Origin: Tangfeifania diversioriginum
GTDB lineage: Bacteria > Bacteroidota > Bacteroidia > Bacteroidales > Prolixibacteraceae
DNA length: 38,805 nt
Reading direction: 5' to 3'
NCBI GenBank assembly: GCA_945873105.1
Contig: CAMCBW010000049.1
Location: 1-38,805, forward strand
This document shows positions 9,701 to 16,922 of this stretch, piece after piece (the stretch's first letter is position 1; every line of letters begins with the position of its first letter). Both the position numbers and the translations under genes were made by a program. The notes under the pieces are model-generated. The model did no database searches. It was given only the letters and a program-made list of their open reading frames with translations, and was not told where the DNA came from.

Positions 9701-12700
9701 AGGCACCACCCAAGGTGATGGCAATGGCACTACTGACCGGGGTTCCGGTGATGGCGATGGTCCCAGCCTCTCCTATGATGCTAGCGGCAGTAGCAAAAGT
9801 GATGGCTCCACTGTAGGTTACTGCAGTGGCAGCGGAATTGGAGAGTGCCCCCCCGGCCGAAATTCCTGTTCCGTTCAGGGTGAGGGGTTCGGCGGTGGCC
9901 AGGGAGAAGCCGTTCAGGTCTAGGGTTGCCCCACTGGTGACCGAAGTGTTCCCGCCAGTGGTTCCCAGGGGAGAGTTTGGTGTAGCACCGGCTGCTCCCA
10001 GCTTCAATGTTCCTGCGGAAATAGTGGTAGCTCCGGTATAGGAATTGTTACCGGAGAGGGTCCAGGTGCCTGCCCCGGCTTTGGTAATGGTTCTGTTTCC
10101 TGCAATAACGGAGGTGAAACTACCCCCGGCGGCACCACCCAGGGTAATGGCATTGGCACTGCTGACTGGGGTTCCTGTGATGGCAATGGTACCTGCAGCG
10201 CCAACTATACTGGATGCAGTAGAAATGGTGATAACCCCGCTAAAGGTTACAGCAGTTACTGAATTATTGGTAAGGGCACCTCCTGCTGTAATACCTGTTC
10301 CATTCAGCGTGAGGGGTTCCGCAGTAGCCAGGGTAAATCCGTTCAGGTCGAGGGCCGCACCGTTTGTCACAGAAGTTATTCCGCCGATCGTTCCCAGTGG
10401 TGAGTTTGGTGCTGTTCCGGCAGCCCCCAGTTTGAGTGTCCCGGCAGAGATGGTGGTAGTGCCTGTGTAGGTACTTGAACCGGAGAGGGTCCAGGTACTT
10501 GTGCTCGCTTTCGTAACGGTTCCGGTCGTTGTCCCGATGATGCTGGCAAGGGTTCCCCCTACGGTTCCCCCAAGTGTTAACCCAAAAGTGGGGCCAGTGA
10601 TGGTGCCGGTGTTGGTAAGGTTGATGGCGCCGGTGCTTGCGACAATACTTGCAGCACTCCCCAGGGTCAGGAGTCCGGAATAGGTTACCGCTGTGGCGGA
10701 GGTATTGCTGAGCGCCCCGGCAGCTGCGATTCCTGTTCCGTTGAGGGTTAGGGATTCTGCTGTCCCAAGGGTAAATCCATTGAGATTCAAGGTTGCGCCA
10801 GAAGTAACAGAGGTGATTCCGGCAATAGTTCCAAGAGGGGTATTGGTTGCCCCGCCTGCAGCCCCCAGGCTCAGCCTTCCGGCGGCCACGGTGGTTGCAC
10901 CGCTGAAGGTATTGTCCCCGGAGAGGATCAGGGTGCCTGTTCCGCTTTTTGTCACCCCACCTGTACCGCTGATGATGCCAGCATAGGCAGCAGGGGAGGT
11001 GTTGTTGCTGCCTATGGTAAGGGTCCCTGCACCAAGGGTTACATTACCCCCGGTGGTTCCCCCCCCCGTGAGCGAACCGATGGTATTGTTGAAACCATTC
11101 AAATCGAGTGTTACACCGGCAGTATTGGCCAGCGTGACGGCAGAGGCAGTACCAAAAGCGTTGGTAATTCTGCCTGCCCGAAGGGTTCCGGCATTTACGG
11201 CTGTCGCCCCTGAATAGGTGCTGGCTCCGGAGAGCGTCCAGGTTCCGGCTCCTATTTTGGTGAGGGTACGGGCCCCGGCGATGACAGTTGAGATACTTCC
11301 CCCTGAGGCACCACCCAGGGTAATGGCGATGGTACTGCTGACCGGGGTTCCGGTGATAGCAATGGCACCTGCCTCTCCTATGATGCTTGCAGCCGTAGCA
11401 AAGGTGATGGCCCCACTGTAGGTAACCGCAGTGGCAACTGTGTTGGAGAGTGCCCCCCCGGCCGAGATTCCTGTTCCGTTGAGGGAGAGGGGTTCGGCGG
11501 TGGCCAGGGAGTAGCCGTTCAGGTCTAGGGTTGCCCCGCTGGTGACCGAAGTGTTCCCGCCAGTGGTTCCCAGGGGAGAGTTCGGTGCAGCGCCGGTTGC
11601 TCCCAGTTTGAGCGTGCCTGCCGAGATGGTGGTTGTCCCGGTGTAAGAACTGTTGCCGGAGAGGCTCCAGGTGCCTGCCCCGGCTTTGGTAACCGTCCTG
11701 GCTCCTGCAATGACAGAGGTAAAACTGCCTCCGGCAGCTCCGCCCAGGGTAATGGCAATGTTACTGCTGACAGGGGTTCCGGTGATGGCAATGGTACCGG
11801 CAGCCCCAACGATACTCGCAGCACTGGCAAAAGTAATGGCCCCGCTGTAGGTAACTGCGGTTACCGAATTATTTGTAAGGGCACCTCCTGCTGTAATACC
11901 TGTTCCATTCAGCGTGAGGGGTTCGGCGGTGGCCAGGGTAAAGCCATTCAGGTCGAGGACAGCGCCGCTGGTTACCGAGGTTATCCCGCCGATCGTTCCC
12001 AAAGGGGAGTTTGGAGCCGTTCCGGTAGCCCCCAGTTTTAGTGTTCCCGCAGAGATGGTGGTTGCCCCGGTGTAGCTGTTGTCGCCGGAGAGGGTAAGGG
12101 TCCCAGTTCCGCTTTTTGTTATGCCTCCGGAGCCGCTGATGATGCCTGTATAGGTGGTTGTAGCAGTACTGTTGCTCGTAAGTACTCCAGCTCCCAGGGT
12201 TATATTTCCACCAATGGTACCTCCACCAGAGAGCGCGCCAATGGTATTGCTGAAACCATTCAAATCGAGGGTCGCACCGGCGGTATTGGCCAGGGTGACA
12301 GCAGAAGAGGCACCAAAGGCATTGGTTACTCTGCCTGCACGAAGGGTTCCGCCGTTTACAGTGGTAGTCCCGGTATAGCTATTTGCCCCTGAAACTAGCA
12401 GGGTTCCATCTCCAGCCTTGACCAGGGATCCGGTAGTACTGATGGTATTGGACAAGGTCAGATCTATCGCAGCAGTTCCATCATCTGCCACTGTAAAAGT
12501 ACGGGTCGTGGCGTTGGTCAAGGCAACTAGGGCTGTCACCGTAGCCCCTGAAGCCCCGGTGCCCAGTGAATTGACCGTCACATTGCCTCCCAATGTGAAC
12601 AGACCAGATGTATTGGTGATGGTAGAACCGGATGGGGCTCCGCATTCAAGTATGGTAGAGGTGGGCGACCCCAGGGTCCGGGTTGCGATGGCCAATGTAC

Positions 12701-13499
12701 TGCCTGCTCTGACGGTCAGAGTTCCGGAAACTACAGTGTTGGCCCCCAGTGTTTTGATCCCGTTTCCGGAGATCTCCAGGTTGCTGTAGGTAGCGCCTCT
12801 TACCGTTTGCACACCGGCATAACTGTACTTTACGGTGGACCCTGCAAAGGTGGTGATCGTAGGTGTGCTGGCAAAAATTCCCCTGAAATCAATGGTGCCT
12901 GCGCCGCTGAGGGTAAGCTGGCAACCCGTTGTGCCGGTGGTTGCCGTGCCAAGAATGGTCAAGGTGCCCGATGAAATCGTAATGATGTTGTTCCTTGTCG
13001 TTGTGGTGGCGCTCATGGTCAGCGATCCTACGGTAAGAGAACCGGCTCCAATGGCGATGGTAAAGTTGGTGTTGTTGGCAGAGGGTCTGGCCATGGAAAG
13101 CAGACCGGCTACGCTGAGCGAATTGGTACCCGAGATCGTAATTCCTCCGGTATTGAGGGTGTTTAGAGAGGCACATTCAGCCAAAGCCAGATCCACAGTG
13201 ACGGTAATCCCAGCATTGATGGTAACGGCATCTGCAAGGGTAGGTACCGATAACCCGCCCCAGGTATTGGTGTCGTTCCAGTTACCGGTAACCGAGGCTA
13301 CTCGGGCTGCTGCGAAAAGGTCACTGAAGGAGGTAAAAAAGATGATTATGATCAGGAGGATTTTCAAACGATGCATGAATCTCTGGAACAACGGGGCCTT
13401 CTTTGTTTTGCCCAAAATACAAAGCTCAGGGATCACTACCATGGGATCATGGTCGCCAGCTCTTTCCGGCTCTCCTGTGAACTTTGTAAACCACTCCAT
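6786..13499 (-). CDS. T9SS-exported giant protein with autotransporter-associated beta-strand repeats
   Basis: This 2237-aa protein has a long N-terminal extension, then a hydrophobic signal core (LKILLIIIIFF, about residues 45-55) ending near AAA. A second ATG at 13376 (Met42, MHRLKILL) would give a conventional signal peptide and may be the true start. Residues about 60-350 resemble the N-terminus of the neighbouring giant protein (TGNW motif). Eight autotransporter-associated beta-strand repeats (for example GTWTLSGANTYT..TTISAG) lie near residues 365, 465, 610, 755, 860, 1005, 1150 and 1290. They are followed by a transmembrane-free beta-sandwich (about 1430-1540), an Ig-like module and a second TGNW-like region near 1640. 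The last 80 residues (GRLTVTNILGKRLLEVEV ... SGILLVQMKSG) look like a type A T9SS sorting domain. A surface adhesin or matrix role is inferred. The known 'autotransporter' repeat family is named for type V proteins, but no beta-barrel is present here. Confidence 0.88.
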   Translation of the reverse strand: MEWFTKFTGEPERAGDHDPMVVIPELCILGKTKKAPLFQRFMHRLKILLIIIIFFTSFSDLFAAARVASVTGNWNDTNTWGGLSVPTLADAVTINAGITVTVDLALAECASLNTLNTGGITISGTNSLSVAGLLSMARPSANNTNFTIAIGAGSLTVGSLTMSATTTTRNNIITISSGTLTILGTATTGTTGCQLTLSGAGTIDFRGIFASTPTITTFAGSTVKYSYAGVQTVRGATYSNLEISGNGIKTLGANTVVSGTLTVRAGSTLAIATRTLGSPTSTILECGAPSGSTITNTSGLFTLGGNVTVNSLGTGASGATVTALVALTNATTRTFTVADDGTAAIDLTLSNTISTTGSLVKAGDGTLLVSGANSYTGTTTVNGGTLRAGRVTNAFGASSAVTLANTAGATLDLNGFSNTIGALSGGGTIGGNITLGAGVLTSNSTATTTYTGIISGSGGITKSGTGTLTLSGDNSYTGATTISAGTLKLGATGTAPNSPLGTIGGITSVTSGAVLDLNGFTLATAEPLTLNGTGITAGGALTNNSVTAVTYSGAITFASAASIVGAAGTIAITGTPVSSNIAITLGGAAGGSFTSVIAGARTVTKAGAGTWSLSGNSSYTGTTTISAGTLKLGATGAAPNSPLGTTGGNTSVTSGATLDLNGYSLATAEPLSLNGTGISAGGALSNTVATAVTYSGAITFATAASIIGEAGAIAITGTPVSSTIAITLGGASGGSISTVIAGARTLTKIGAGTWTLSGASTYSGATAVNAGTLRAGRITNAFGTASAVTLANTAGVTLDLNGFNNTIGSLTGGGTTGGNVTLGAGTLTIGSNNTSPAAYAGIISGTGGVTKSGTGTLILSGDNTFSGATTVAAGRLSLGAAGGATNTPLGTIAGITSVTSGATLNLNGFTLGTAESLTLNGTGIAAAGALSNTSATAVTYSGLLTLGSAASIVASTGAINLTNTGTITGPTFGLTLGGTVGGTLASIIGTTTGTVTKASTSTWTLSGSSTYTGTTTISAGTLKLGAAGTAPNSPLGTIGGITSVTNGAALDLNGFTLATAEPLTLNGTGITAGGALTNNSVTAVTFSGVITISTASSIVGAAGTIAITGTPVSSANAITLGGAAGGSFTSVIAGNRTITKAGAGTWTLSGNNSYTGATTISAGTLKLGAAGATPNSPLGTTGGNTSVTSGATLDLNGFSLATAEPLTLNGTGISAGGALSNSAATAVTYSGAITFATAASIIGEAGTIAITGTPVSSAIAITLGGASGGSVSSVIAGARTLTKIGAGTWTLSGANTYTLATTISAGELRYNPGANITPATQIILNGGTLATTNITSSRTITSSSTLQLNAVSTINLGANAHTYTFANSSGITWNGTSLTINGWTGTAGATGTAGKLFFGATTGTLSAGQLSKISFTGYPATPILLATGELVPGVPPAATLSITGTLSHGSACIGSAATTITYTISNPSLLAANGVTVVSDNAQFVVSNAPTTIAAGGTATYDVTFTPSAGGLQTAIVTAASTTPGINSGTSNISGTGDPLSVGGTASIGLSLLCPGGSTSVSLTGETGTIQWEQSADGLSGWANVSGGSGATTASYTTPALFALTYYRANVTSGACAAAVSNTVSTDIGNSWTGAAGTDWNVAGNWSCGVPDLTTNVSIPNVANKPILNGGATGTVNNLTIAASSSLTVTGNTLQIAGTISSSGTFDVAAGTIEMKGTISQTIPGGLFSGNNVMNLIVSNTAGAVLGGALNVTGMVLANTGNLASGGFLKLVSSAAQTALIDGSGGGSVTGNVIMQRYLPSAYGYKYISSPFSNATVAQYTSYFSPTVSISKLFSYNQNHQYSGSDLTGWVDHSTVTNSLNPGEGYALNFGVSGSATTMEITGQVNDNVGSLTLFNHDGTYTKGFNLVGNPYPSPIDWDATVALNTDIDDAIHFFEASGDEYSGAYTSYVNGVPGGVGLNIIPSMQGFFVHVSDGAFPVTGTLSLPNSIRTNDLNPSFKAAILDQRTVLQFSLKYDGEQRKGDPFVLYFDPIATTGFDKKADALKMMNTDVMRPNLYAITPDKRQLSISGIQAPGDTISMTSLGINTLTDGWVTISATDISGLPAKLNLFLVDNERKIIQDLKLIPSYRFYLPKGTYNNRLQLKITNSNTPLPVFEADQLFRLTQSGGKSMVVTNLNQGETGRLTVTNILGKRLLEVEVSASQMIEIGSLLRSGILLVQMKSGQREQTEKTVIVYEN
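9640..12420 (-). repeat. Higher-order repeat array inside the giant adhesin gene
   Basis: Units of about 435 bp (A and A', about 145 aa, with SPLGT.GG.TSV and LDLNGF motifs) alternate with units of about 300-315 bp (B, with RAG..TNAFG). In protein order the pattern is B-A-A'-B-C-A-A'. The A-A' pair recurs at an offset of about 1605 bp: the sequence starting at 9646 matches that starting at 11251 over several hundred bases with scattered differences. This is a duplicated multi-unit block rather than simple unit amplification. Confidence 0.75.
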
Positions 13500-13601
13500 C
13501 TTTCAACCTGAATTTTTTATTTAAAACAGTTCGTACAGGGTATCTCCTAAAATTTCTTAGAGACCTCTCTTGGGTAATTTTTCAACCCTGCCAAGGAATT
13601 C

Positions 13602-13615
13602 TTGTAGGTGAAAAA
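13602..13615 (+). promoter_or_regulatory. Shared leader motif TTGTAGGTGAAAAA, copy 1
   Basis: This identical 14-mer occurs again at 28139-28152, and 12 of its bases recur at 15519-15530. It lies about 105 bp upstream of the giant adhesin start. I do not recognise it as a named operator. Repeated occurrence in gene leaders suggests a regulator site (inference). Confidence 0.4.
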
Positions 13616-13652
13616 TCAATATAAAAATCTGTTTATAAGGAAATTGATCTCA

Positions 13653-13660
13653 CAAATATA
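13653..13660 (-). promoter_or_regulatory. Candidate -7 element TATATTTG for the giant adhesin
   Basis: The minus strand reads TATATTTG, matching the Bacteroidota -7 consensus TAnnTTTG. No well-spaced TTTG element is present upstream; the nearest TTG is only 13 bases away. A promoter here would give a leader of about 145 nt. Confidence 0.35.
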
Positions 13661-13835
13661 GTATAATTTATAACAATACTAAATAATACTATTTTTCTGA
13701 AAATAACTACAGGTATCGGGGTAGGAGGGTGAATGGTGAATCTTATTGATTGTCAGGTATATAGACCATAAATAACCTCACCACAGGCTAACAGGAGCAA
13801 GGGTTCTCCTTTAAAATTCTTTGTAAACGAGGAGA

Positions 13836-14699
13836 TTACTTAAGCTGCAGATCGGCTTCGGCATATTTGACAGCCTTGGTATCGCTGGGGGAATTGAACT
13901 CTACATGCAGGGTGCCGGAATGGAAATCTACCTTGGCGTTACGATTCAACTTAAGTTTAAAGGTTCGGTCAGCGTTGGGAGTATAAACGGCAATTCCATT
14001 TGCTTTACCGACCTCCGTTTTTTTCCCATTTGGTGCTTTATGGGATACTGAAAGTTCACCGTAAACGGACATATTGCCAGTACGGTTCAATTTAACAGCC
14101 AACATGGGAACAGTATCGTTTTGAACAAAGAAATTCACATCACTTAGCGTCAATTTTGCATTGGATTCACCCACCCTTATAATGGCGGGGATCGTAATTC
14201 CAAAAACAGGTATCAGCTTGATTGTAAGTGTGGTCGTATCTCTCTGTTCTTCTTCTCCAAGTGGTTTTGTATTGGGAATCGCCCTAAAGTAGATGTGGGA
14301 ACGGTACTCCCCTGGTTTGAGCAAATTTGTCTTGGTTAACTGAAATTTAATAATTTGTGACTCTTTGGGACCCAGCATTACACTTCTGGGATAGTAGCGC
14401 AAAAACGGATCGGCAAAATTCTGCCCTTCATCGGGCGTTTTGATCTCTACAAATGAACCATCTTCATTCATCCGGTATTGCACAAAGGAGATGTTGTAAC
14501 GGGAAGTATCCGTTCCGGTATTGGCAAGGGTAAGTTCGTTCGATTTTACAGAACCTTCGAAAACAATCCGCTTCGGGAAAACCATCAGATCACCCTGGGC
14601 ATAAAGAGAGGTGTTTATTCCTACACATAAAAAAAACAGTCCGGTAAGTACCAGAAAAGCTTTCAATGTGAATTTTATTTTTAGCATAACTTGCAGCAT
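13836..14699 (-). CDS. PapD-like periplasmic chaperone
   Basis: This 287-aa protein has a signal peptide (core FLVLTGLFFLCVG, cleavage after YAQ at about 35). The start of the mature protein, PKRIVFEGSVKSNELTLANT (residues 42-61), lines up with the first strands of PapD-type pilus chaperones, where an Arg in R-A-V-F-D-G anchors the subunit C-terminus; Arg44 is the likely equivalent. IPVFGITIPAIIRVG (163-177) resembles the subunit-binding strand, with Arg175 in the place of the usual Lys. The length is longer than the roughly 215-240 aa of classical chaperones. The downstream part (about 180-287) forms the second beta domain. Its neighbours are DUF4402 proteins with pilin-like C-termini, which fits a role in folding or capping exported subunits. 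No usher is seen nearby. Met5 (MLKIKFTLK) is an equally good start. Confidence 0.8.
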   Translation of the reverse strand: MLQVMLKIKFTLKAFLVLTGLFFLCVGINTSLYAQGDLMVFPKRIVFEGSVKSNELTLANTGTDTSRYNISFVQYRMNEDGSFVEIKTPDEGQNFADPFLRYYPRSVMLGPKESQIIKFQLTKTNLLKPGEYRSHIYFRAIPNTKPLGEEEQRDTTTLTIKLIPVFGITIPAIIRVGESNAKLTLSDVNFFVQNDTVPMLAVKLNRTGNMSVYGELSVSHKAPNGKKTEVGKANGIAVYTPNADRTFKLKLNRNAKVDFHSGTLHVEFNSPSDTKAVKYAEADLQLK

Positions 14700-14745
14700 T
14701 TGTCAGGTAAAAAAGGAATTTCAGCGAATTCCCTGCATTTGGAGA

Positions 14746-14776
14746 CAAATATAACTATATTTTTTATTTATCAAAA
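14746..14776 (-). promoter_or_regulatory. Bacteroidota-type promoter for the chaperone gene
   Basis: The minus strand carries TTTTG (14776-14772), an 18-base spacer and TATATTTG (14753-14746). This is close to the TTTG-N19-TAnnTTTG promoter described for Bacteroidota. Transcription would begin about 40 nt before the start codon at 14699. It is the best-formed promoter in the window. Confidence 0.65.
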
Positions 14777-14896
14777 TGAAAGGATTTATTAAAAGGTTCA
14801 AAAAATGACATTTAGCGAATTTTTTGAACCTTTGGCCTACTATCATCTAAAATTTTAAAATAGGCTTCAACTAGTACAAAAGGGAAGGTTGGAGTA

Positions 14897-15400
14897 TCAG
14901 TTGTAATTCAAGGTGATAGGGAATTGGTCTTGAGCCTGGTAGCTGCTAAAATATTGATTTATTGGCATATTAACTTTTGCTCCAATGGTAATCATATTTT
15001 TGGTCCCTTGATGGGTAGTTGTTTGCGATTGGATACTGCTGAAGTTGTTAATAGACAGTGTTGTTTGGTTGTCTGAGCCAAAGTTGAGGTTTTCGGATGG
15101 AAGTGTGATATCAAAAGTGGAATTTTTGGTATCTGTTATGCTGAAAGTGGTCAGTGAGGCTGATCCATCAAAACTAAGTGCTAAGCCTGAAGCAGTAATA
15201 AGGCTTTCTTTACTGTTTCCGATCGGGGCATTTGTTTGTGAAACAACAATCTCTCCTGAATGTTCATCCAGAGTTGTATTGATTCCTACAGGGGCTACAA
15301 CAGTCGCAAAGATGTTGGCATATGCTGTAACTTGAGCAAAACTGTTTAATGCAGTTGCAAGTGACAGAAGGGAGATTACAATAATGTATTTTGCTTTCAT
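14897..15400 (-). CDS. DUF4402-like exported subunit 1
   Basis: This 167-aa protein has a clear signal peptide (MKAKYIIVISLLSLATALNS, cleavage near FAQ at 23). The mature chain is Ser/Thr/Asn-rich and beta-rich. It begins with alternating small and hydrophobic residues (TAYANIFATVVAPVGI) and ends in QFPITLNYN. The alternating hydrophobic C-terminal strand with a penultimate Tyr resembles subunits recognised by PapD-like chaperones, and the chaperone gene lies 197 bp downstream on the same strand. Sequence similarity to the other two DUF4402 proteins in the window is modest, so the family call is less sure here. A surface or fibre subunit role is inferred. Confidence 0.7.
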   Translation of the reverse strand: MKAKYIIVISLLSLATALNSFAQVTAYANIFATVVAPVGINTTLDEHSGEIVVSQTNAPIGNSKESLITASGLALSFDGSASLTTFSITDTKNSTFDITLPSENLNFGSDNQTTLSINNFSSIQSQTTTHQGTKNMITIGAKVNMPINQYFSSYQAQDQFPITLNYN

Positions 15401-15445
15401 GATTTTGATTCTTAAAAAGGTCTTTTGATGAACCTTTTATAAAAT

Positions 15446-15453
15446 CAAAATTA
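15446..15453 (-). promoter_or_regulatory. Candidate -7 element TAATTTTG for DUF4402 subunit 1
   Basis: The minus strand reads TAATTTTG, matching TAnnTTTG, 46 bp before the start codon. About 20 bases upstream lies TTTC rather than TTTG, so the -33 half is imperfect. Confidence 0.4.
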
Positions 15454-15518
15454 CGCAGCAGGCAGCCGGGGGGAAATCAGGAATCTGGAGAAAACAGGTA
15501 GGGGAAATGATGATTTGT

Positions 15519-15530
15519 TTGTAGGTGAAA
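15519..15530 (+). promoter_or_regulatory. Shared leader motif TTGTAGGTGAAA, copy 2
   Basis: Twelve bases are identical to the copies at 13602 and 28139. It lies about 120 bp upstream of the DUF4402 gene start and continues as TGAC, like the looser copy at 18151. Confidence 0.4.
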
Positions 15531-15540
15531 TGACTACAAG

Positions 15541-15702
15541 AACAAGAACAAGAATAAAGGTTAAAGGATAAAGGATAAAGGTTAAAGTGGGGGAGAACAA
15601 GGATAAAGGTTAAAGGATAAAGGTTAAAGTGGGGGAGAACAAGGTTAAAGGTTGAAGGTTAAAGAGGGGGAGAACAAGGTTAAAGGTTAAAGTGGGGGGG
15701 GG
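15541..15702 (+). repeat. Tandem GGTTAAA/GGATAAA heptamer array, left arm
   Basis: Heptamers GGTTAAA and GGATAAA alternate and are interrupted by GGGGGAGAACAA spacers, making a larger unit of roughly 45 bp repeated three to four times. The reverse complement of this array follows the four-helix-bundle gene at 16204-16279. Confidence 0.85.
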
Positions 15703-15840
15703 ATTTGTAATTGTCGGTAAAAGGGCGTAACTTATAGTACCATACTGGAAAGGGCTACTGAAATGGGTGGTTGCATTGTGCAGGTATGTGCATATTAACT
15801 GTCACTTTAACAATACTTTAACTATTTTAAAATTGAAATT

Positions 15841-16203
15841 ATGAGACGTTCAGAGGATCGAAATGATTTGCAAAATCGATTGTTTCAATTTGCAGTGGAG
15901 GTAATTCTGTCGGTCAGGGCACTGCCGAAGGGTAAAGAATATGATGTGATTAATTATCAGGTTATTAAGTCTGCGACCTCTTGTGGAGCCAATTACGAAG
16001 AGGCTCAGGGTGCCGTTTCAAAAGCTGATTTTGCCAACAAGATTGGCATCACGCTGAAGGAGATGCGGGAATCTAACTTTTGGATTCGGTTGATAGTCGC
16101 CGTAACCAAAGAAAATAAGGAGTGGATCATCCTTCTCAACGAATCCGCTGAACTAAAAAAGATCCTCGGAAGCATCTACACCAAAGTCTCCATCCACCGC
16201 TAA
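15841..16203 (+). CDS. Four-helix-bundle protein (23S rRNA intervening-sequence family)
   Basis: This 120-aa protein matches the four-helix-bundle family first described from intervening sequences of 23S rRNA genes. It is helical throughout and has the typical SATSCGANYEEAQGA and F.NKIGITLKEMRES motifs, with residues SNFWIRLI following. The biochemical function of the family is not established. It is the only plus-strand gene within a minus-strand block. It sits between complementary heptamer arrays (15541-15702 and 16204-16279), so transcript ends could pair. This arrangement resembles the stem-flanked setting of the original rRNA insertions, but here it is intergenic. It is likely a horizontally moving cassette (inference). 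The length is normal for the family and the gene appears intact. Confidence 0.88.
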   Translation: MRRSEDRNDLQNRLFQFAVEVILSVRALPKGKEYDVINYQVIKSATSCGANYEEAQGAVSKADFANKIGITLKEMRESNFWIRLIVAVTKENKEWIILLNESAELKKILGSIYTKVSIHR

Positions 16204-16279
16204 ACCTTTATCCTTTAACCTTTATCCTTTAACCTTCACCCTTTAACCTTTATCCTTTAACCTTTATCCTTTATCCTTG
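16204..16279 (-). repeat. Tandem TTTATCC/TTTAACC heptamer array, right arm
   Basis: The array of CCTTTATCC and CCTTTAACC heptamers is the reverse complement of the left array. It begins immediately after the stop codon of the four-helix-bundle gene and reaches the stop codon of the response regulator gene. It could serve as a bidirectional hairpin with the left arm. Confidence 0.85.
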
Positions 16280-16909
16280 TTACTCTATCAGCTTATTCCT
16301 CAGCGCATAAATCGTCACCTCTGCATTCTTCTTCATCTGCATCTTCTCCATGATCCGGGAGCGGTAGGTGGCTACAGTCTTGTCTGAAATAAAGATTTCG
16401 GCGGCAATTTCGGTGACAGATTTTCCCTTGGCAAGCATGATCATCACCTGAAACTCCCGCTCGGAGAGCGATTCGTGGAGCTGCTGGTCGGTACTGCTTA
16501 CCTCGTTGAAGAGCAGCTTTTCGGCAAAGGCAGCGGAGACATATTTGCCTCCTGCGGCAATCTTGCGGATGGCCAGGGCCAATTCGTCAAAGGCACTGTC
16601 CTTGGAGAGGTATCCCGATGCGCCCAACTTAAAGGCCCTGACGGCATATTGCTCCTGGGGATGAAAACTGAGCATCAGGATGCGGGTTGGAATGTTGTGT
16701 GACTTTAACTGCTGCAGGAGGTCCAATCCGGTGATCTCCGGCATCGAGATATCCAGGATGGCCAGATCGTACTGGTTTTTCATCAGTTTGCCGAGTGCCT
16801 CCCTTCCATCCGACGCCTCGTCGATCTGTTTGACCTCCGGCAAGGTCTTTACAATCAGTTTGACCCCCTCCCGAACGATGGCATGGTCGTCTGCAATCAA
16901 TATCTTCAT
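16280..16909 (-). CDS. NarL/FixJ-family response regulator
   Basis: This 209-aa protein has an N-terminal receiver domain (about 1-120) with acidic pocket Asp7-Asp8, phospho-acceptor Asp53 (AILDISMP) and the conserved Lys in YLSKDS. A LuxR-type helix-turn-helix follows (about 140-205), with LSEREFQVMIMLAKGKS and the recognition region ISDKTVATYRSRI. It is a DNA-binding transcription factor controlled by phosphorylation. It follows the receiver-HisKA_3 kinase gene by 13 bp, so the two are almost certainly co-transcribed and form a two-component pair. The targets are unknown. Location beside chaperone and DUF4402 genes suggests that it regulates the surface genes, possibly through the TAGGTGAA motifs (inference). 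Confidence 0.93.
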   Translation of the reverse strand: MKILIADDHAIVREGVKLIVKTLPEVKQIDEASDGREALGKLMKNQYDLAILDISMPEITGLDLLQQLKSHNIPTRILMLSFHPQEQYAVRAFKLGASGYLSKDSAFDELALAIRKIAAGGKYVSAAFAEKLLFNEVSSTDQQLHESLSEREFQVMIMLAKGKSVTEIAAEIFISDKTVATYRSRIMEKMQMKKNAEVTIYALRNKLIE

Positions 16910-16922
16910 AGCTAGCGCCCCG

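Larger units (their letters stand above)
13500..13835. other. Intergenic leader upstream of the giant adhesin
   Basis: This 336-bp AT-rich stretch separates the end of the chaperone gene from the giant gene. It contains a TATATTTG -7-like element on the minus strand (13653-13660) and the motif TTGTAGGTGAAAAA (13602-13615). I see no gene in it and no clear terminator. Confidence 0.6.
15401..15840. other. Repeat-rich intergenic region between DUF4402 gene and four-helix-bundle gene
   Basis: The region holds a weak minus-strand -7 element TAATTTTG (15446-15453) for the DUF4402 gene, the shared motif TTGTAGGTGAAA (15519-15530), and the G/A-rich repeat array at 15541-15702. The last 140 bp precede the plus-strand gene and contain no gene that I can support. 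Confidence 0.6.

Noticed and set aside
7438-13524. Many plus-strand ORFs of 60-230 codons opposite the giant adhesin, including one of 229 codons at 12835-13524
   Set aside because: They are antisense shadows of a repetitive Gly/Ser/Thr-rich gene, rich in Val, Pro and Ala, with no signal, domain or consistent start. The sense frame is fully open and has clear domains.
15541-16279. CRISPR array
   Set aside because: The repeats are contiguous heptamers without unique spacers of constant length, and no cas genes are nearby.
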